Shown here: in pieces, positions 1 to 12,739 of the stretch | How positions within the stretch are numbered: the first letter of the stretch is position 1 | How the letters are laid out: each line of letters opens with the position of its first letter | Assembly: GCA_945910005.1 (NCBI GenBank) | Contig: OX246745.1 | Coordinates: 14,284,274-14,348,273, forward strand | Reading direction: 5' to 3' | Origin: Isoperla grammatica | Lineage: Eukaryota; Arthropoda; Insecta; Plecoptera; Perlodidae | Length of the DNA stretch: 64,000 nucleotides | Notes under the pieces: generated by a model | Databases searched by the model: none | The model's input: only the letters and a program-made list of their open reading frames with translations | What the model was told of the DNA's origin: nothing | Translations under genes and position numbers: made by a program

Positions 1-119
1 ACCGGGGCTCAATCGGAAACCGAAAGCCGAAACACTTTTAGTTAGCAACTTAATGTATTTTAATTAATTTACTATGTGGATGAGTGGTTATTGGCGTGAC
101 CTGTTCGGTACATTCATAA

Positions 120-444
120 CAGTGGTGTAACTAGGTTAATAAAATTACCCGGGTAAGGCATGATCTGAACTGCTTAAGGGACTCGTGACGGCTTACAGGG
201 GTCTGGGGCAGGGCCCCAGCCACCGGAGGCGAAAGTTATCTGAGCTGTTTTTTTTTTTTTTTACAATATAAGTGCCTAAAAAGAAGTCACCACAATTGTT
301 AGCTTTTTGCCCACCATACTATGGATTCACAGAAGAGTATATTTCACTAAAGGCATGTACACGCCTGTTTGTCTATAGATCGTATACTTGGAAGATTTTC
401 CCCCGGGTATGTACCCGGGTTACCGATGCCTAGTTACGCCGGTG
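120..444. mobile_element. non-autonomous hAT element
   Basis: A 325-bp element begins CAGTGGTGTAACTAGG and ends with the inverted counterpart CCTAGTTACGCCGGTG. Both ends also carry an inner ACCCGGGTA word. It is flanked by 8-bp direct repeats that match at 7 of 8 positions (attcataa at 112-119, attcgtaa at 445-452). Terminal CAGTG plus an 8-bp duplication is the hAT signature. There is no transposase coding, so it would depend on an autonomous relative. It contains a run of T near its middle. Confidence 0.8.
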
Positions 445-452
445 ATTCGTAA

Positions 453-3400
453 TCATCTCATTGCTGCAAACGTGAAACGAGAACCTTCTTTCTCAAGGCG
501 CTTCTTTCGTCAGCTTCCTATGAACCACGCTTTGATATTATAGCAATTTGAAAACCGTTTGTCTCGACTCTCTGATGGAAATGATAGAGTAGTATAGGCC
601 TAATGTAATGGTGGTTAGCTTATCTCGAGGTCACAATATTGTGTTCTCAAGGTTAGTTTTCGGATTTCCTTCCGGCTCCTTCCTCAGACCGAGACGATTA
701 GCCTCAACACACAACAAACATGTATTCATTTTTGAAATTTTGCAGACAATAAACAGTAGTATTGGGTGGTAATGTAACGGTATAGTAGCGCGTTTCTGTA
801 ATGAAATTAATTTCTCATTAACGTTTATGGTTACGTCGTTAAAGTCTCGTAACAATAACGGTGGCAATTTGACGTGTTTTATAGGTTATTAACGTGGTTC
901 TTTTCGATTCGAATGAATAAGCTAAGTTATAAGTTGTGGTTTGAAAGGACGTGATAAATTATATGTCAAACAAACTTTTTTTTTTTATTTCAAGTACAAC
1001 ATATAATTACTTGTCGAAATTTTAAAGTATACGCAGAAGTAATTTCGAAAGTAATATAATTACTTTTTCAGTTTTATATTAATCTCATTAATTGTAGAAT
1101 GAAATAATAAGTAAATTGTAATATTTGTTTCTTTCACATTAAAAGATTAATGTCGTTACTTTCAAAAGAAACTTATACCCAAGACTGGTAAACATGTTAG
1201 AGGATCATTCATTATGAATAAGTGATTTTTAAGGATTCCTGCTGTAGGTTAAACATCTGCTTATGAATTTCGAATGTTTATTTTACGGGCTTACCCGCTA
1301 CCTTCGTTGAGTGATGTATGACGTGGCGATAAACATCCACACATCAGATTACAGGTGGTGGAAATAAAGACGAACGCTGGCGCTGATCTGTATTTGCTGA
1401 CGGATAATAATTGTTTATACGTTTAAAAAAATGTGGTCATGCGTATGATAATCTTGCACAATTTAGTCACGCTTCAAATTTAGAATCATTGGCCATCATA
1501 TTCCAATATTAACAATAAATTAGCGTGACGAATATTTATTGGAAAACTATTTCAAAAAGTATCTGTACAAGATAGTTAAAAAAACGAAAGTCCATAAAAC
1601 AAACGCTCGTTGAAGGTTGACAGAAAAACTTAGCCACTGTGACTTGGCAGTAAAAGTGACGGTGTTTTGGTGTTCTTTTTGGCGACGTGGTATAGGCTAC
1701 TAGACACGACCGCCAAACTTCGATTACTCCAGCCAATCTTCTGCGCTACTGATTTTCATCTTCGCCGTAATGATTTTCTGATGCAATTTCTCCCAAGCCG
1801 ACAGAATAAAGTGCACAGCACATCAGATATGTGCAAGCAGCCATGCTCGATGTATTTCTCTGCCATGCTCGATCGGGGCCATTCGGGCCATGCACACTTA
1901 AGTGCAATTAACAGTCTTGATGGACGTTATGCCTGAATGTTTTATTTTTGCTCGAGTCCTATTATTCGTTGGATGGATGGATCGCAAGGACTAATTTAAT
2001 ATTATAGCGGCCAGAGCTAAGTGCAGCTAGCTATCAACCTTTACGCCCATGGCCTTGGTATTTTTGTCTGAAAAGCTAGCAAGCTTGGTACTGTGCATAT
2101 AACAAAATAATAATATTGTTTCGTATAGGAGTTTCTGCTGTAGGGTACACATATGCTTTTATTGTTGTGGCTTTACGATCTTCGTTTTACTTTGACTAGA
2201 TATTAAACACAAACAGTTTCTTACACCCCGTATGTAGCCGGACATGCCCTCCTAAGCTGTCTTCGTACATCCTGTCGGCATTCTAATTAATTATAACATA
2301 TTCTGTTCTCCGTGTATGTTAATTCCATTCATTTTGATAGAATCAACAAAGAAACTGACATTTACAGAGCAGCAGTGTTTTCTTTTGATTCCTGCAGCAT
2401 TAAATAGACGCTCTTCCGGTTCCACCAGTTGTTAGTGGAAGATCAAGGATTGAAATAATTGTTATTTGTTTTAAATATATCTTGGCCACAGTCTTGATTG
2501 TACGTTGGTCGGATAAGGTGGAACACCATGTTTTGTTGTTGTTTATTCAGCGCCAGGGCACGCGTGGATATTAAAACATGAACGAGTGCGCAAATAGCTT
2601 GTTGTTCCCATGCTTAATTTTAGTAATGCTTTTCAGACGGCAATGTTATTAATTCTACTCCAATGCTGACAAGATTTGTATTCTGAAAATATTGCGAATT
2701 ATAATAATATTATAATGTTTCTCTAAGATGAATAATAATAATCCTTGATTTATAGTAATTTGTTGTTTGTTTCGTTGTTTTAATCAATTTTACCAAATGT
2801 ATTTCACATCAAGTAAAGCCAAGCCACGAATACATAAAGAGTGCTTGTGGTAATGAAAATAACCGTAGAGAAGTACGTAATACGAGTTAATAATATTTGT
2901 AATTATTTATTATCTACAAGAGCAACCGATAAAAAAATAATTGATTTCTGAACCCAAAAATTAATTTCTTATTATTTATTCTCTCATTCTATCGTTGAAC
3001 TTGAATCTGTAGACTTGAAAACATCTAAGCTGTGATCTAAGGTTGACTCATTCTCCCTTCACTACATAGTTATTCACAGTAACATTGTCTAGAATGCAGC
3101 AAGTACTTGCGTCATATCCGTTCTGTAGGTAACCGAATCACAAGTAAAATACACCTCTTTGATGCCTAAACGCATCTGCATTGTAGCGTGCCATTCCGTT
3201 GCATTCAATCCCGGTGAATATCGTCCTATGTAGATCCCAGAGTGGTTCGCTCCTAAGTAGTGAATTGATGAATAATTCATGAACTGAAATTAGCAATGTT
3301 TAAACTCGGAGTTATTCTGGTACAATTATCTTCTTCCTATTTATGTCGGGCTCTTATACAAGGCGGAAGTATTCGTCACACACTCGGTAGAAACTGCGTA

Positions 3401-3500
3401 TGGGCATTTGGAGTGGACGCACTTTCGTGTGCAAGTACATAAAACCGAGGTAATATAATATACATAAAATATACAATACAATAAATAGTAATTCACAGTG
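453..3500. other. noncoding AT-rich stretch, nothing recognised
   Basis: About 3 kb with only short random-looking open frames on both strands. I see no splice-linked coding, terminal repeats or RNA gene. Confidence 0.6.
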
Positions 3501-3605
3501 GCTCGAATCGTATGGGACTAAGTGACGAGTTCTCGATCCATACCCAAGACGGGATTCGAACCTAGAACGCACCGTTCATCCTCGGTTTCCACTCACTGGA
3601 ATAAC
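3500..3605 (-). repeat. tRNA-derived SINE fragment
   Basis: On the minus strand there is an exact RNA polymerase III B-box-like word, ggttcgaatcc (plus 3552-3562), with a weak A-box-like stretch about 35-40 bases upstream. The flanks do not fold into a complete tRNA cloverleaf by eye, so this reads as a SINE head and not a tRNA gene. Confidence 0.5.
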
Positions 3606-4690
3606 ACAATAATACCCCCTCTTTTACTCATTACCGGTTTCTTTATGACTTGTTCCAATAAAAACAGCTGTTCATGACGTTTATGTTTCTTTATCGAGGG
3701 CGGCTCTCCGTTACCTAATTGTCCAAGAATTGCATAGCTGGCACGATGAGGTGAAATGTATACCTTGCAGTATAGACACATTGGCGTTACGCCCATGCAC
3801 TCAGAGTTCTGAATCATATTGTCCAAGCTATCCAGCAAGTTCGCCCACTCACTCAGGCTCAAGTGAAGTGGTGTGACATTACTGTGATAGTCTTGCTACA
3901 CTAACAGCCGTAGGTGGATAATATGCGTCAGCGATCCTTCTTCAACGTCACTAATTGAAAGTGACAAAAGTGAAATGTTATACAAATAACCGCACTAACA
4001 CTAACGTGTGCGCGGAACGGTTAAATATATTTATTCTTCAATTTGCACCGTTTGGTTTGTTATTGTTTAACTCAAACTGTTCAAAGTGTATTCTATAGTT
4101 TCATGCGAACTATGTATGTTCTACACATTGTATTTTGTGTTTGTGTGAAACTGATAGTGTTAGATTGTATTTGATTATACTAGATTATTTGATGGATTAG
4201 ATAAATTGTAATTTCAATAGTTAATCAATTTTGAATTATTGAATTTAAATACAGAGATAAAAACCGTAACGATTGCAATATTTTACAGTTCTTAAATTCA
4301 ATGTTTAGCTGATACAAAAACAAATTCCGAATAGGCATCACTTTTTCAATATCTTGAAACGTTCTCAGGATATCAAATTAAATACAGCTAATTTTGAGTG
4401 ATTTAATATTGCGAGTTACCAATTCGCGTTATAGATTAATAGATTGGATCAGATCAGAAAATAACAAGGCAAGTGCACAAGTCCTACCCTGTAGTGCAGT
4501 TTTGAAATCTTCATCTTTCTCCTGCAGAGATGACAGTGAGAATAAGATCAATATCACTTAAATTCCACACACATGAAGTACTTTGTACTAAATAAATAAT
4601 CTCGTCTTGTATTGTACAATGATGGCACCTACATAGAGCACACGGCAGCTAAAGAAATGAATGTTCTCAAGGCCCAATGTGTGAAAGCTA
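3606..4690. other. noncoding stretch, nothing recognised
   Basis: AT-rich sequence without a supported gene or bounded repeat. Confidence 0.5.
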
Positions 4691-4699
4691 GTAATTAAA

Positions 4700-4795
4700 A
4701 TGGACAACAACCTCCGTGGGGATTCGAACCCCAGTACCCCACATTCCAGCTGCTGTATTATTAGGCCCGTGCACTACTATAATCACGTCTCAGAT
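4700..4795 (-). repeat. tRNA-derived SINE fragment
   Basis: The minus strand has ggttcgaatcc (plus 4720-4730) preceded by a tRNA-like stretch ending in a variable-loop-like region. As with the neighbouring copies, the B box is intact but a full tRNA is not apparent. Confidence 0.5.
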
Positions 4796-5224
4796 AAGCC
4801 TAAATTAATGGTATATTACTTTCTCTGGGTTTCGGGGTTAGGGTTAGAGCAAGAGCTAGAGCACCCACTCCGCAAGTGGGAGTTAGTTATGTAGTGCTGG
4901 TGAACCACTCTCTGCATTTCTGTCTCTTGTAATAGGTACTGTAAAACTGGATTGCTATAATACAACACGCCTTAAATTATTGTGCAAGCGATTTTTAACC
5001 TAGTCATTTTCAACTGCCCTAACGGCCACCTAAAAACTACTGGGTTGAGTGGTCAGGTTCGTACAACGCATTGGACAACCCAGACAAAAGACATGACATG
5101 CATAGTCCTACGTAAGCATAACATTAGTAGGCGTATTGCGTATTGTTCCTCGAGTCACTTGATGGATAAATGACACCATTGTAACTACATATACACATAG
5201 TAACCGCTACCGTAAGTCGGAACA

Positions 5225-5345
5225 TAAAGTTCCTCCGCGGTGGCTCGTGCGTTTGGGGTACAGGCCCTCCCTATAAGGTGTCAACCGAGGGACGTCGGTT
5301 CGAATCCCGCGCTCATAATGAATGCGTTTGAGATGAACGGTTTCA
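5225..5345 (+). repeat. tRNA-derived SINE
   Basis: The plus strand has an A-box-like gtggctcgtgcg near 5240 and the B box ggttcgaatcc at 5297-5307, the spacing of an internal pol III promoter. The downstream 'tail' has no tRNA acceptor stem. Likely a SINE copy. Confidence 0.55.
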
Positions 5346-6600
5346 GAACTCGTGGACTAGAAATATTTGCCAATTAGTAATATTAATAATTATTCCTGTC
5401 GTGATGTTCATAAAGTCATGGTCACCATACCACGCAATTACACGCACACTATACTTTAAGTCCCTTCTTAATATTATTATTATTTAATTATTGGTGTAGT
5501 TTTCTGTTTAATAACTTCAAGGAGTGTAACTCACAAATGAGACTATCGTACCGTACCTATCATATCTATGTTCACAGCTACATTGTAAAAACTATGGGTC
5601 CGGCACGATCGCGCGTACATGGTTCGAATAATTACCGAAATAAAATCGAGAAAAGGATTCAAAATAGTTTTACGGGTGAGGAAAAAATAGAGAATGATTA
5701 ATGGTATTTAATTTGGATCATTATTACGACAAAGAAAACAGGTCATAGAGTATATAATATGTAGCATGGCAATACACTGTATTGTTTTACTAACGCAATG
5801 TAATACTTGTACGCCATTATTCTCTCATTAATCATTATATAATTCATAAAGAAGAACGGTATATTTTCCTACTACATTTTTATTTTCAAGTATTTTATCA
5901 AGTGTGATTAAGTATTATATAATGGTAATGTGTAATTGTGTTAAAACAAGTTTCGTCCGGTCATAGCCCAATAAAAAACAAATATATTTCTGTCAAGCTT
6001 CAATATTTCACCAGGGTCTTGTTTAGATCATTATTTTCTCCGTGCCACTTCTGCATAGCGAGCGCATCTTCACCTACCTTTCACCCATAGAGGAGAGAAC
6101 TAACGCGTTCAATCTTCAACGCCTTGCTGGGCTGGGTTGCTTCGGATCAGCCTGTCCGTAATTCAATCAACTTCATTCGATTCTGTCGTGACTCGCGACA
6201 CGATCACAAGTTAGGTGTCGTGTCAACTTGTACATCTACACAATCCAGCTCATCCCGTGCACTGCAGGTTGTCTGCTCGCCTGTGTCTTTGTTGCACGTA
6301 CATGAGACGTTAGCCCAGTGAAGAATGTATAAACGTATTGTTGATCTTTGCCGGGTAGTCTTCATTATGATGTGCAGACAGGTCAATAAGCTCGTTATAA
6401 ACTTTCTTTTCTGTAAAGCACGATCTTGATTGAGAGCATAAGATGGGGCTCGAGCTTTTTTTTTTTTAGATTATATCTGTAATATTCTTCTGGTTTGAAC
6501 CAATATTGGTTGTATAATAATGGTAAAATAAAAAGAACAAGACATAATTCAATAGTTTTTCATTTTTCATTAAATTAGTAAATACTAAATAGTAATCTTA
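5346..6600. other. noncoding stretch, nothing recognised
   Basis: No coding or element boundaries recognised. The 6120-6320 part is somewhat GC-richer and could be an untranslated exon of the downstream gene, but nothing proves it. Confidence 0.4.
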
Positions 6601-6604
6601 ACTT

Positions 6605-6685
6605 GCTTTGATGATGGTTGGAGCCTTGCCTTGATGATTTGCCTTGATGATAGTCCGAACCTTGATGATTTGTCTAACGTTGTTT
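6605..6685. repeat. short direct repeats of a cttgatgat word
   Basis: The word (c)cttgatgat recurs about four times within 80 bases, giving a small imperfect tandem repeat upstream of the GT92 gene. Confidence 0.5.
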
Positions 6686-6726
6686 ATAATACATAACACG
6701 ACGAAGATCTTGTTAGGCTTGGGCTC

Positions 6727-6890
6727 CCGGGGGGGGGGGGGGAGAGGGGGGCAAGGGGCACTCGCCCTCTCCTGGGTGTGACCAAGTCACTAACATGTTG
6801 CTCTTGTAAGACACTTGTTGATTGTTGTATGTGTACTTGTTTGTGCTAGAGAGTGTAGGCCTATATTGCCCCCCCCCCCCCCCCCCCCGG
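6727..6890. repeat. poly-G and poly-C tracts
   Basis: A ~15-base G run near 6729-6743 and a ~18-base C run near 6870-6888 lie about 100-250 bases upstream of the GT92 coding start. G-runs and C-runs of this length can form quadruplex or i-motif structures and are prone to length errors in assemblies. Confidence 0.7.
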
Positions 6891-6980
6891 GCCCTGTAAA
6901 CATTGTGGCCGACCTTGCGTATAGACCTATGTATGCAGCGAGACGAGTGCTTCATTATGTCCGTCTCTGTTCCAGGAAAG

Positions 6981-8627
6981 ATGAAAGCGCGGTTCGGAGT
7001 GTCTGTCCGGCGAATGACTGGGCTTGTGATCATCTGGGGTCTCGTCATCTTGGGAGTGTTGCACTGGCGGAGTCGTGATGTGGACGGCGTGGGAGACATA
7101 TTAGCCGTCAAGTCGATTAGCGGACGTCTACTACTTCAAAATCTGCGCGATTCCCGAACACCTCTGACTGAAGCCTCAAGCAGTTCAACGCCAGCCACCA
7201 ATTTCATGGACCTCGATCCTAACGTCGACAAATCGCCCAGTCATTCCGAAGCGATGATAGTGGAACAAGTTCAAAAACAACTACCTAGTTTACCGATCGC
7301 GTACTGGAATAAGCATAAAAACCAAGCGATGTTCTATAAAAACGAAAGTTGTGCGAAATTTCCTAGTATTTATGAGTTAGAATTTAATAATATTTATTGG
7401 CAAAACCTTCTAACGTCAAATGGTTCGTTCCAGTTATATGGTGCTTACTACGATATTAGGAAGTTCAGCAAGATTGGCCCAGCGGTGCGTATTCTGGGCA
7501 TGATTAATCGTATAGAACCTACTGTAAAAACGTACTGTCAATTCTGGTTCGAGTCTCATAAAGAACCAGCTATTGTAAGGACTATGGAATATAAATACAT
7601 ATGGTATCGAAAATGGGGTAACTACAAACAAGGCATTTATCAGCCTTACCTTATTGCTTGTCAAATCCCGCAACGATTTCATAAACTGGTGCCGGCGTCT
7701 GTGTCCATTGTGGAGAAAGCATGCGATATTGCTACTAACAATCTGCGTGTTGTATTTAATAAGCCAGAAAAGAAGAAGGGATTTGCAGTGTGTGTTAAAG
7801 GGTTGGATTTCCTCCACGAGGATCTCTCTGTACGATTAGTAGAATGGATCGAGCTTCTAGGGATCTTAGGCGTTGATAAAGTGTTCTTTTATGAACTTCA
7901 AGTGCATCCTAACATATCCAAAGTGCTTCGATATTATGAAAAGCTAAACCGAGTGGAAGTAACGCCACTAACTTTACCAGGAGGTCAGCCTAATGTGCCT
8001 GGCTTCCAGCATATGTACCTCACCAAGAAAGTCAACCACAAACGTCAAAACGAATTAATTCCTTACAACGACTGCCTGTACAAGAACTTGTACACCTACG
8101 AGTACATCGCACTGCTAGACATCGATGAAGTGATCATGCCGGTGGAGACCATGTCCTGGCGAGAACTTATGGACTCTGTCCTCCCGAAGGCTCTGGCCAT
8201 CAAAAACGACACTCGCGCCTCGTACAACGTTAGAAACGTGTACTTTTTAGATGATCTTATCCACGAACACGGGTGGTTTAAGGATATTCCACGATATATG
8301 CACATGCTACAGCACGTGTACCGTAGCAAGAACTTTACGAAGCCTAATCAATACGTTAAATGCTTCCACAATCCTGAGCGGGCATTGACACTTCATAACC
8401 ACTTCCCCCTGGCTTGTCTGGGGTCGGGGTGCACCTCGTACTCAATCAACACCACTGACGCTCAGTTGCAGCATTACAGGGCGGACTGTGTGCGGACTCT
8501 AAAGAAGACGTGTGTTGAATATAGACAGAACAGTTTGATTGACACGAAAATATGGAGGTTCAAAGAACCACTCGTACGTAGGGCTACAGAAACACTAAAA
8601 AATCTTGGCTTTTTCGATTCAAAGTGA
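6981..8627 (+). CDS. GT92 family (DUF23) glycosyltransferase, type II membrane protein
   Basis: A 548-aa protein in a single coding exon. I chose the ATG at 6981 because a splice acceptor (tctgttccag, ending at 6976) lies just upstream, so the frame before it is probably intronic. From this Met the protein starts with a short basic cytosolic tail and one hydrophobic anchor (about residues 13-28), as in Golgi-resident type II glycosyltransferases. A Ser/Thr-rich stem follows, then the GT92 domain from about residue 262 to 515. It carries the family's metal/nucleotide-sugar motif LLDIDEV (DID at 380-382) and conserved cysteines near the C terminus (LACLGSGCTSY). The family includes C. elegans GALT-1, which adds galactose to fucose on N-glycan cores. 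The donor and acceptor of this protein are inferred only by family. The stop is TGA at 8625-8627. No neighbour suggests a shared pathway. Confidence 0.9.
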   Translation: MKARFGVSVRRMTGLVIIWGLVILGVLHWRSRDVDGVGDILAVKSISGRLLLQNLRDSRTPLTEASSSSTPATNFMDLDPNVDKSPSHSEAMIVEQVQKQLPSLPIAYWNKHKNQAMFYKNESCAKFPSIYELEFNNIYWQNLLTSNGSFQLYGAYYDIRKFSKIGPAVRILGMINRIEPTVKTYCQFWFESHKEPAIVRTMEYKYIWYRKWGNYKQGIYQPYLIACQIPQRFHKLVPASVSIVEKACDIATNNLRVVFNKPEKKKGFAVCVKGLDFLHEDLSVRLVEWIELLGILGVDKVFFYELQVHPNISKVLRYYEKLNRVEVTPLTLPGGQPNVPGFQHMYLTKKVNHKRQNELIPYNDCLYKNLYTYEYIALLDIDEVIMPVETMSWRELMDSVLPKALAIKNDTRASYNVRNVYFLDDLIHEHGWFKDIPRYMHMLQHVYRSKNFTKPNQYVKCFHNPERALTLHNHFPLACLGSGCTSYSINTTDAQLQHYRADCVRTLKKTCVEYRQNSLIDTKIWRFKEPLVRRATETLKNLGFFDSK

Positions 8628-10910
8628 TGCAAAGGAAAGCACGGGTTTCTTCCATCCTATGTTTATGTCTTTCATATTTCCGACATAGCAGCTGTTAATT
8701 TATTTTTGTGAACATTCTTTGCCAATATTTTTGTAATGATAAATATTCAAGTGGAAGCGCCAGTGATTAAAACGAGCGATATCTCAGTCCCACTATTGAA
8801 TAACGATCTAAGTATATCTATATGTAATTGTGTATTGTATTTGTATATTATTGTTCACACTCATTATCAATATTTTGTATGGTATAAAAGGACTAATGAC
8901 TACAAGTGTGAACAGAACTGACGTCTGAACTCAGTCATATAAATGGTTCCTTTTCATTTAATGGGTGAGGTAACAATTAGTTATCGCCTGATAAGCACCC
9001 TATTCAAAAATAGATGATAGTGTGCCAATTTGAAATGAAATACTCTGTAAAATGATTGTAATAATGTTGTGATCCAGTTTCCCCAGAGAAGAGTATTTCA
9101 TTTACTCTCTAATGGAAACGTGTGCGTTTTATGTGATACATACGTAATTGAAATTAAAATAACTCATGCGAAATTGGGCAACTTTGTTAATTTATGTGAT
9201 ATAACCTTCACCGTTGATTCTTAGTGTGTGAGAGTGAGACCACTATACAACTGAAGCATTCATATTTTACACTGTTTAGTCATGGACTAACGCACTAGCT
9301 GGTTCGTTGGTTAACAGTCACGCATTAAAGACACCCATAATTGATAATAATAATTATAAACGTATAATAACATAATAAATAGAAACAGGAACTTGAGATG
9401 TTAACTTAGTAAACCACTTTTACGTAAGGAATATTTCTGTTCGTGGTTCTCATAACCTATTTTTAAGCAAGAAGAAAAATGGCGAATGAGAGTGTCCTCG
9501 CAAGTACGAAATATTTAGAAAATGTCTTTGAAACTCACAGTTACACCAATAACACTGTTTAATATCGACAATTCGGCTGCACATTCGACGGAAATAAACT
9601 TACATTTGATGTGCAATGCATCATTTCCAAAGCAAGCCTGATTACCAATACTGAACAATGATACGGATGACTAAAAGGACGCAGAAAGCAATTTCTATGC
9701 AAAAATATTGAATAGGGTAGCAGCAAATCAGCCATTGTCTGATGGGAGCTCCACCCATGAGGGTCGCACCATAGAAAAGTTTGAAATCCCGCTACAGGAA
9801 ACGAATTGCATTCATTAGTAAATCCATTGAACCGAATCAAATACAATCCACTGTTCCGATACGTTCTTCTGCCGCCAATATATAACACTGATACACAGAT
9901 TTGTCAGCTCGGGCAATAATAATTACGAAACTTTTTAATTTCCGATCATTATTAAATCCCATTCATACCTCATTTCAGTTTTTACGTCAGACGTATATTT
10001 AACCGTTGCAAATTAAAATTTAACACGCATACCAGTGGCCTTATATTTGTTTATACATCCATAATTTGTTTCTAAACAAATTTATTAATTAAAATCTTTA
10101 TCATTTTATGTTGGCAAACGTAGAGACAATTAGGACGGTTACATCATTAGGTTGGCGAGTATAGAATTTACTCATGCAAAAATTAAGTAAATGCTAGATT
10201 TAAACACGAAATGATTACCGTGTATTATCAACTGCAGTAATCATACACGCATTAGAAATTAAATTCGTCAAGGCTTTGACCTTATCAGTGTCCATGCTAT
10301 TGTGTCCTTTGTTAGTTTTATTACATTCATATCCAGCGTGTCCCCTTGTAATTAGCTGTTCTTTCATAGATTCGACGTTGTAATTGTGTACTATGTGCGC
10401 GGGTCCTAGACACCAAAAATGTGACGTTTTTGTTTTGTGAAGGTAATCTGATTGGCCATCCATATGTCACAGGCCTTCCTGCTAGCTATAAGTGAATCAA
10501 ACATGTGTACAGACATAAAAACATCATTACTTTACACGGCCATTATCGTCGACATTAATTTATATCTCATAAATCCTCAAACGGTATTTAAGATTTTCGC
10601 TCTTCCGACGTTTATAGTTTTCTTTTTTTAGATAAAACATATTGTTTTATTTTTATTATTATCATCGCTATTCACTGTTATCATTATTTTTGTTATTATT
10701 TGTTTGTTTATTATTTTGAGTCGTGTTTCTTTTGAGCTATTTACATATTTAGCAGTTACACAACCCCGGAAAGCAAAACGAGATTCCAGACACGCTAATA
10801 GAGTCCACTGTAAGAACGAAAACAAAAGAATACTTGTTGTCTGTTGCATAAAATAAAAGTTCATGAGGCGTGAAGTTACTACACAGTCAAGGTCTGCGTC
10901 TCTATAGTGT
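8628..10910. other. noncoding stretch, nothing recognised
   Basis: 3' flank of the GT92 gene and AT-rich DNA. A 109-codon minus frame at 9559-9888 shows no recognisable domain and no splice partners. Confidence 0.5.
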
Positions 10911-10914
10911 TATG

Positions 10915-11118
10915 TTATACGTTTGTCGCTCGCTATATTTATTAGCATTCTTATCACCAATATTTTTAACCCTATTTTAATTGAGATTACAGTGTTCATG
11001 TAATGTAGTCACTTGCTATAGACGTTTGTCGCTATATTTCATAGCATTCTTATCACCAATATTTTTAACCCTATTTTAATTGAGATAAAGGTGTTCATGT
11101 AATATGAGTCACATGCTA
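10915..11118. repeat. tandem duplication, ~102-bp unit, two copies
   Basis: Two head-to-tail copies share long identical runs (for example agcattcttatcaccaat followed by ttttaaccctattttaat). They begin near gtttgtcgct at 10920 and 11024. A few substitutions and a 4-base difference separate the copies. Confidence 0.85.
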
Positions 11119-11243
11119 GAATAGCTGCTAGTTTCGCCAGGTTAGTGAAGCGTTCCTATATGTCAAGTAGCTAAGTTTGCTAAGTTCTAGCGAGGCGTTC
11201 CAGCATTCAGAACTCAAACTCTAGCGCTTGGCTATTCTAAAGA
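11115..11243. repeat. short inverted repeat with tagaatagc ends
   Basis: The stretch starts tagaatagctgctag and ends cgcttggctattcta, so the ends pair over about 9-10 bases. Similar inner words (gcgttcc) occur twice. It may be a tiny decayed foldback element; no target duplication is clear. Confidence 0.3.
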
Positions 11244-11264
11244 AGAAAAAGATTGCTAACTAAA

Positions 11265-12480
11265 ACTTGCTAGCAAAGAGAAGAAAATGGCGCCGTATTC
11301 GATTTTTCAGTGAATTGCCAACTGTAATGTGGATTAATGAATGTATCTATAAGGAGAGTCGATCGGGAACAAAATCATTCACTGTTTACATGGAGAAGAC
11401 AGATGGAGAGTGGCATAACATGACATACTAGAGTAGCACGGCCGATGGAAAGGCCAAAGGGTTATGGGAAGCATGCAGTGCCGACAACACTTCAGGTACA
11501 TTCTAATACAAACATAACCTAAATTTACAACCTGACAACATCTACAGACATATTGCTTTGATTTAGGCCGTCTCATTATACATACGTACGTACCCTATTA
11601 ATTTTAGAATGATATTCTAATGAATCGGCAATCGTGCTATTTATAATACCTACGGCAGCTCGTCTTATTTTTGCGTTCCAGAATTGTTGCTTAGCGTATC
11701 TACCCTTAGAGCTTATCTGCCGTGAGGCCATTTTCCGCTAATCTAGGGAAGCCACGCGACTCTGCTTGTGGGTGAGTGTTAGTGTTATCATAAAGATAAC
11801 TAGAATATTACCTGCTTTACATAACCTACCGCGTTGATTTCCACTCTCAACTATTATAGGCACTGGCATCCCTAGGAAAGGTCTTTAACCTTTTGCGGTC
11901 AAGGTCTAAATTTATTTTCCATTCGTTGAAACATCCCAGTACCAATTTTCTAAAAAAAAATCTAGAGAGAGACACTCAGGAACGCATATTAGATATGGTT
12001 CTAGGAATTGAAACACGTTTTTTTAGTTATCAACTTCTGTTTGTGTTTATGTTTTGTTGCGGTTTCAATTTAACTGCACGATACAAAACAACACAACACA
12101 ACACAACACCGACTTTTATGGTGATACTTGATTTGATTCTATACGTTGTTCATTTACTTAATATTACCCCCACACCATCCGACATATAACAATACAACAT
12201 GGCATATGTCTCGCACACACGCAAAGAAATCTGTTCTCATAATCTGATTTTAGCCTTCCTTTATATTGGCCCCATGTATTCATTGAAAATACGTTTACTC
12301 ATTGTGTTTGTGAAGAGTTCTTTACCAACTGCCATCTGCCAAATTTCTCACCGCTATGATTAAGCCTGACTGGGTTTGTTGGATCAAGGAGAGAGTATTT
12401 CCGGAAGGTCAAAAGCGATTCTTATAGACGACGTGAGAATTTACAGTTATTGTTCGTATAATAGTAATAATAATTGGGAG
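11265..12480. other. noncoding stretch with a short ACAAC repeat
   Basis: No gene recognised. A run of acaacacaac units lies near 12088-12108. Confidence 0.45.
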
Positions 12481-12489
12481 GAATCGTTG

Positions 12490-12720
12490 CTGTAGGGTGT
12501 GAGCATGCACTATAGTTTGTACCTGATCTTCTGGGGGAGGTCACCGGTTCGATACCCGCCACTGGCAATCCTGACATGTTGTTTTCCGAGGTTTTCCTCA
12601 TTCATACTATAACATCCCTCGGACATTCCTTCGCCAGCTGTTCCACATATACCACAATACCTAGTTTGCCACCTGAAGATCGAGGGACATTCATTTTCCC
12701 TGGTCGGGTTTCCTACAAAA
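12490..12720 (+). repeat. tRNA-derived SINE, family with 'cctcggacattcc' body
   Basis: The head has a B box (ggttcgatacc at about 12546-12556). The body has ggcaatcctgac, then gaggttttcctca, then ccctcggacattcct, and it ends before a poly-T run at 12719. The same ordered words occur in reverse at 17155-17306. This supports a shared SINE family. Confidence 0.7.
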
Positions 12721-12739
12721 TTTTTTTTTTTTTTTTTTT

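Noticed and set aside
6713..7111. 132-codon minus-strand frame with Gly and Pro runs
   Set aside because: Its low-complexity parts are the C and G tracts, and the rest overlaps the GT92 start on the other strand.
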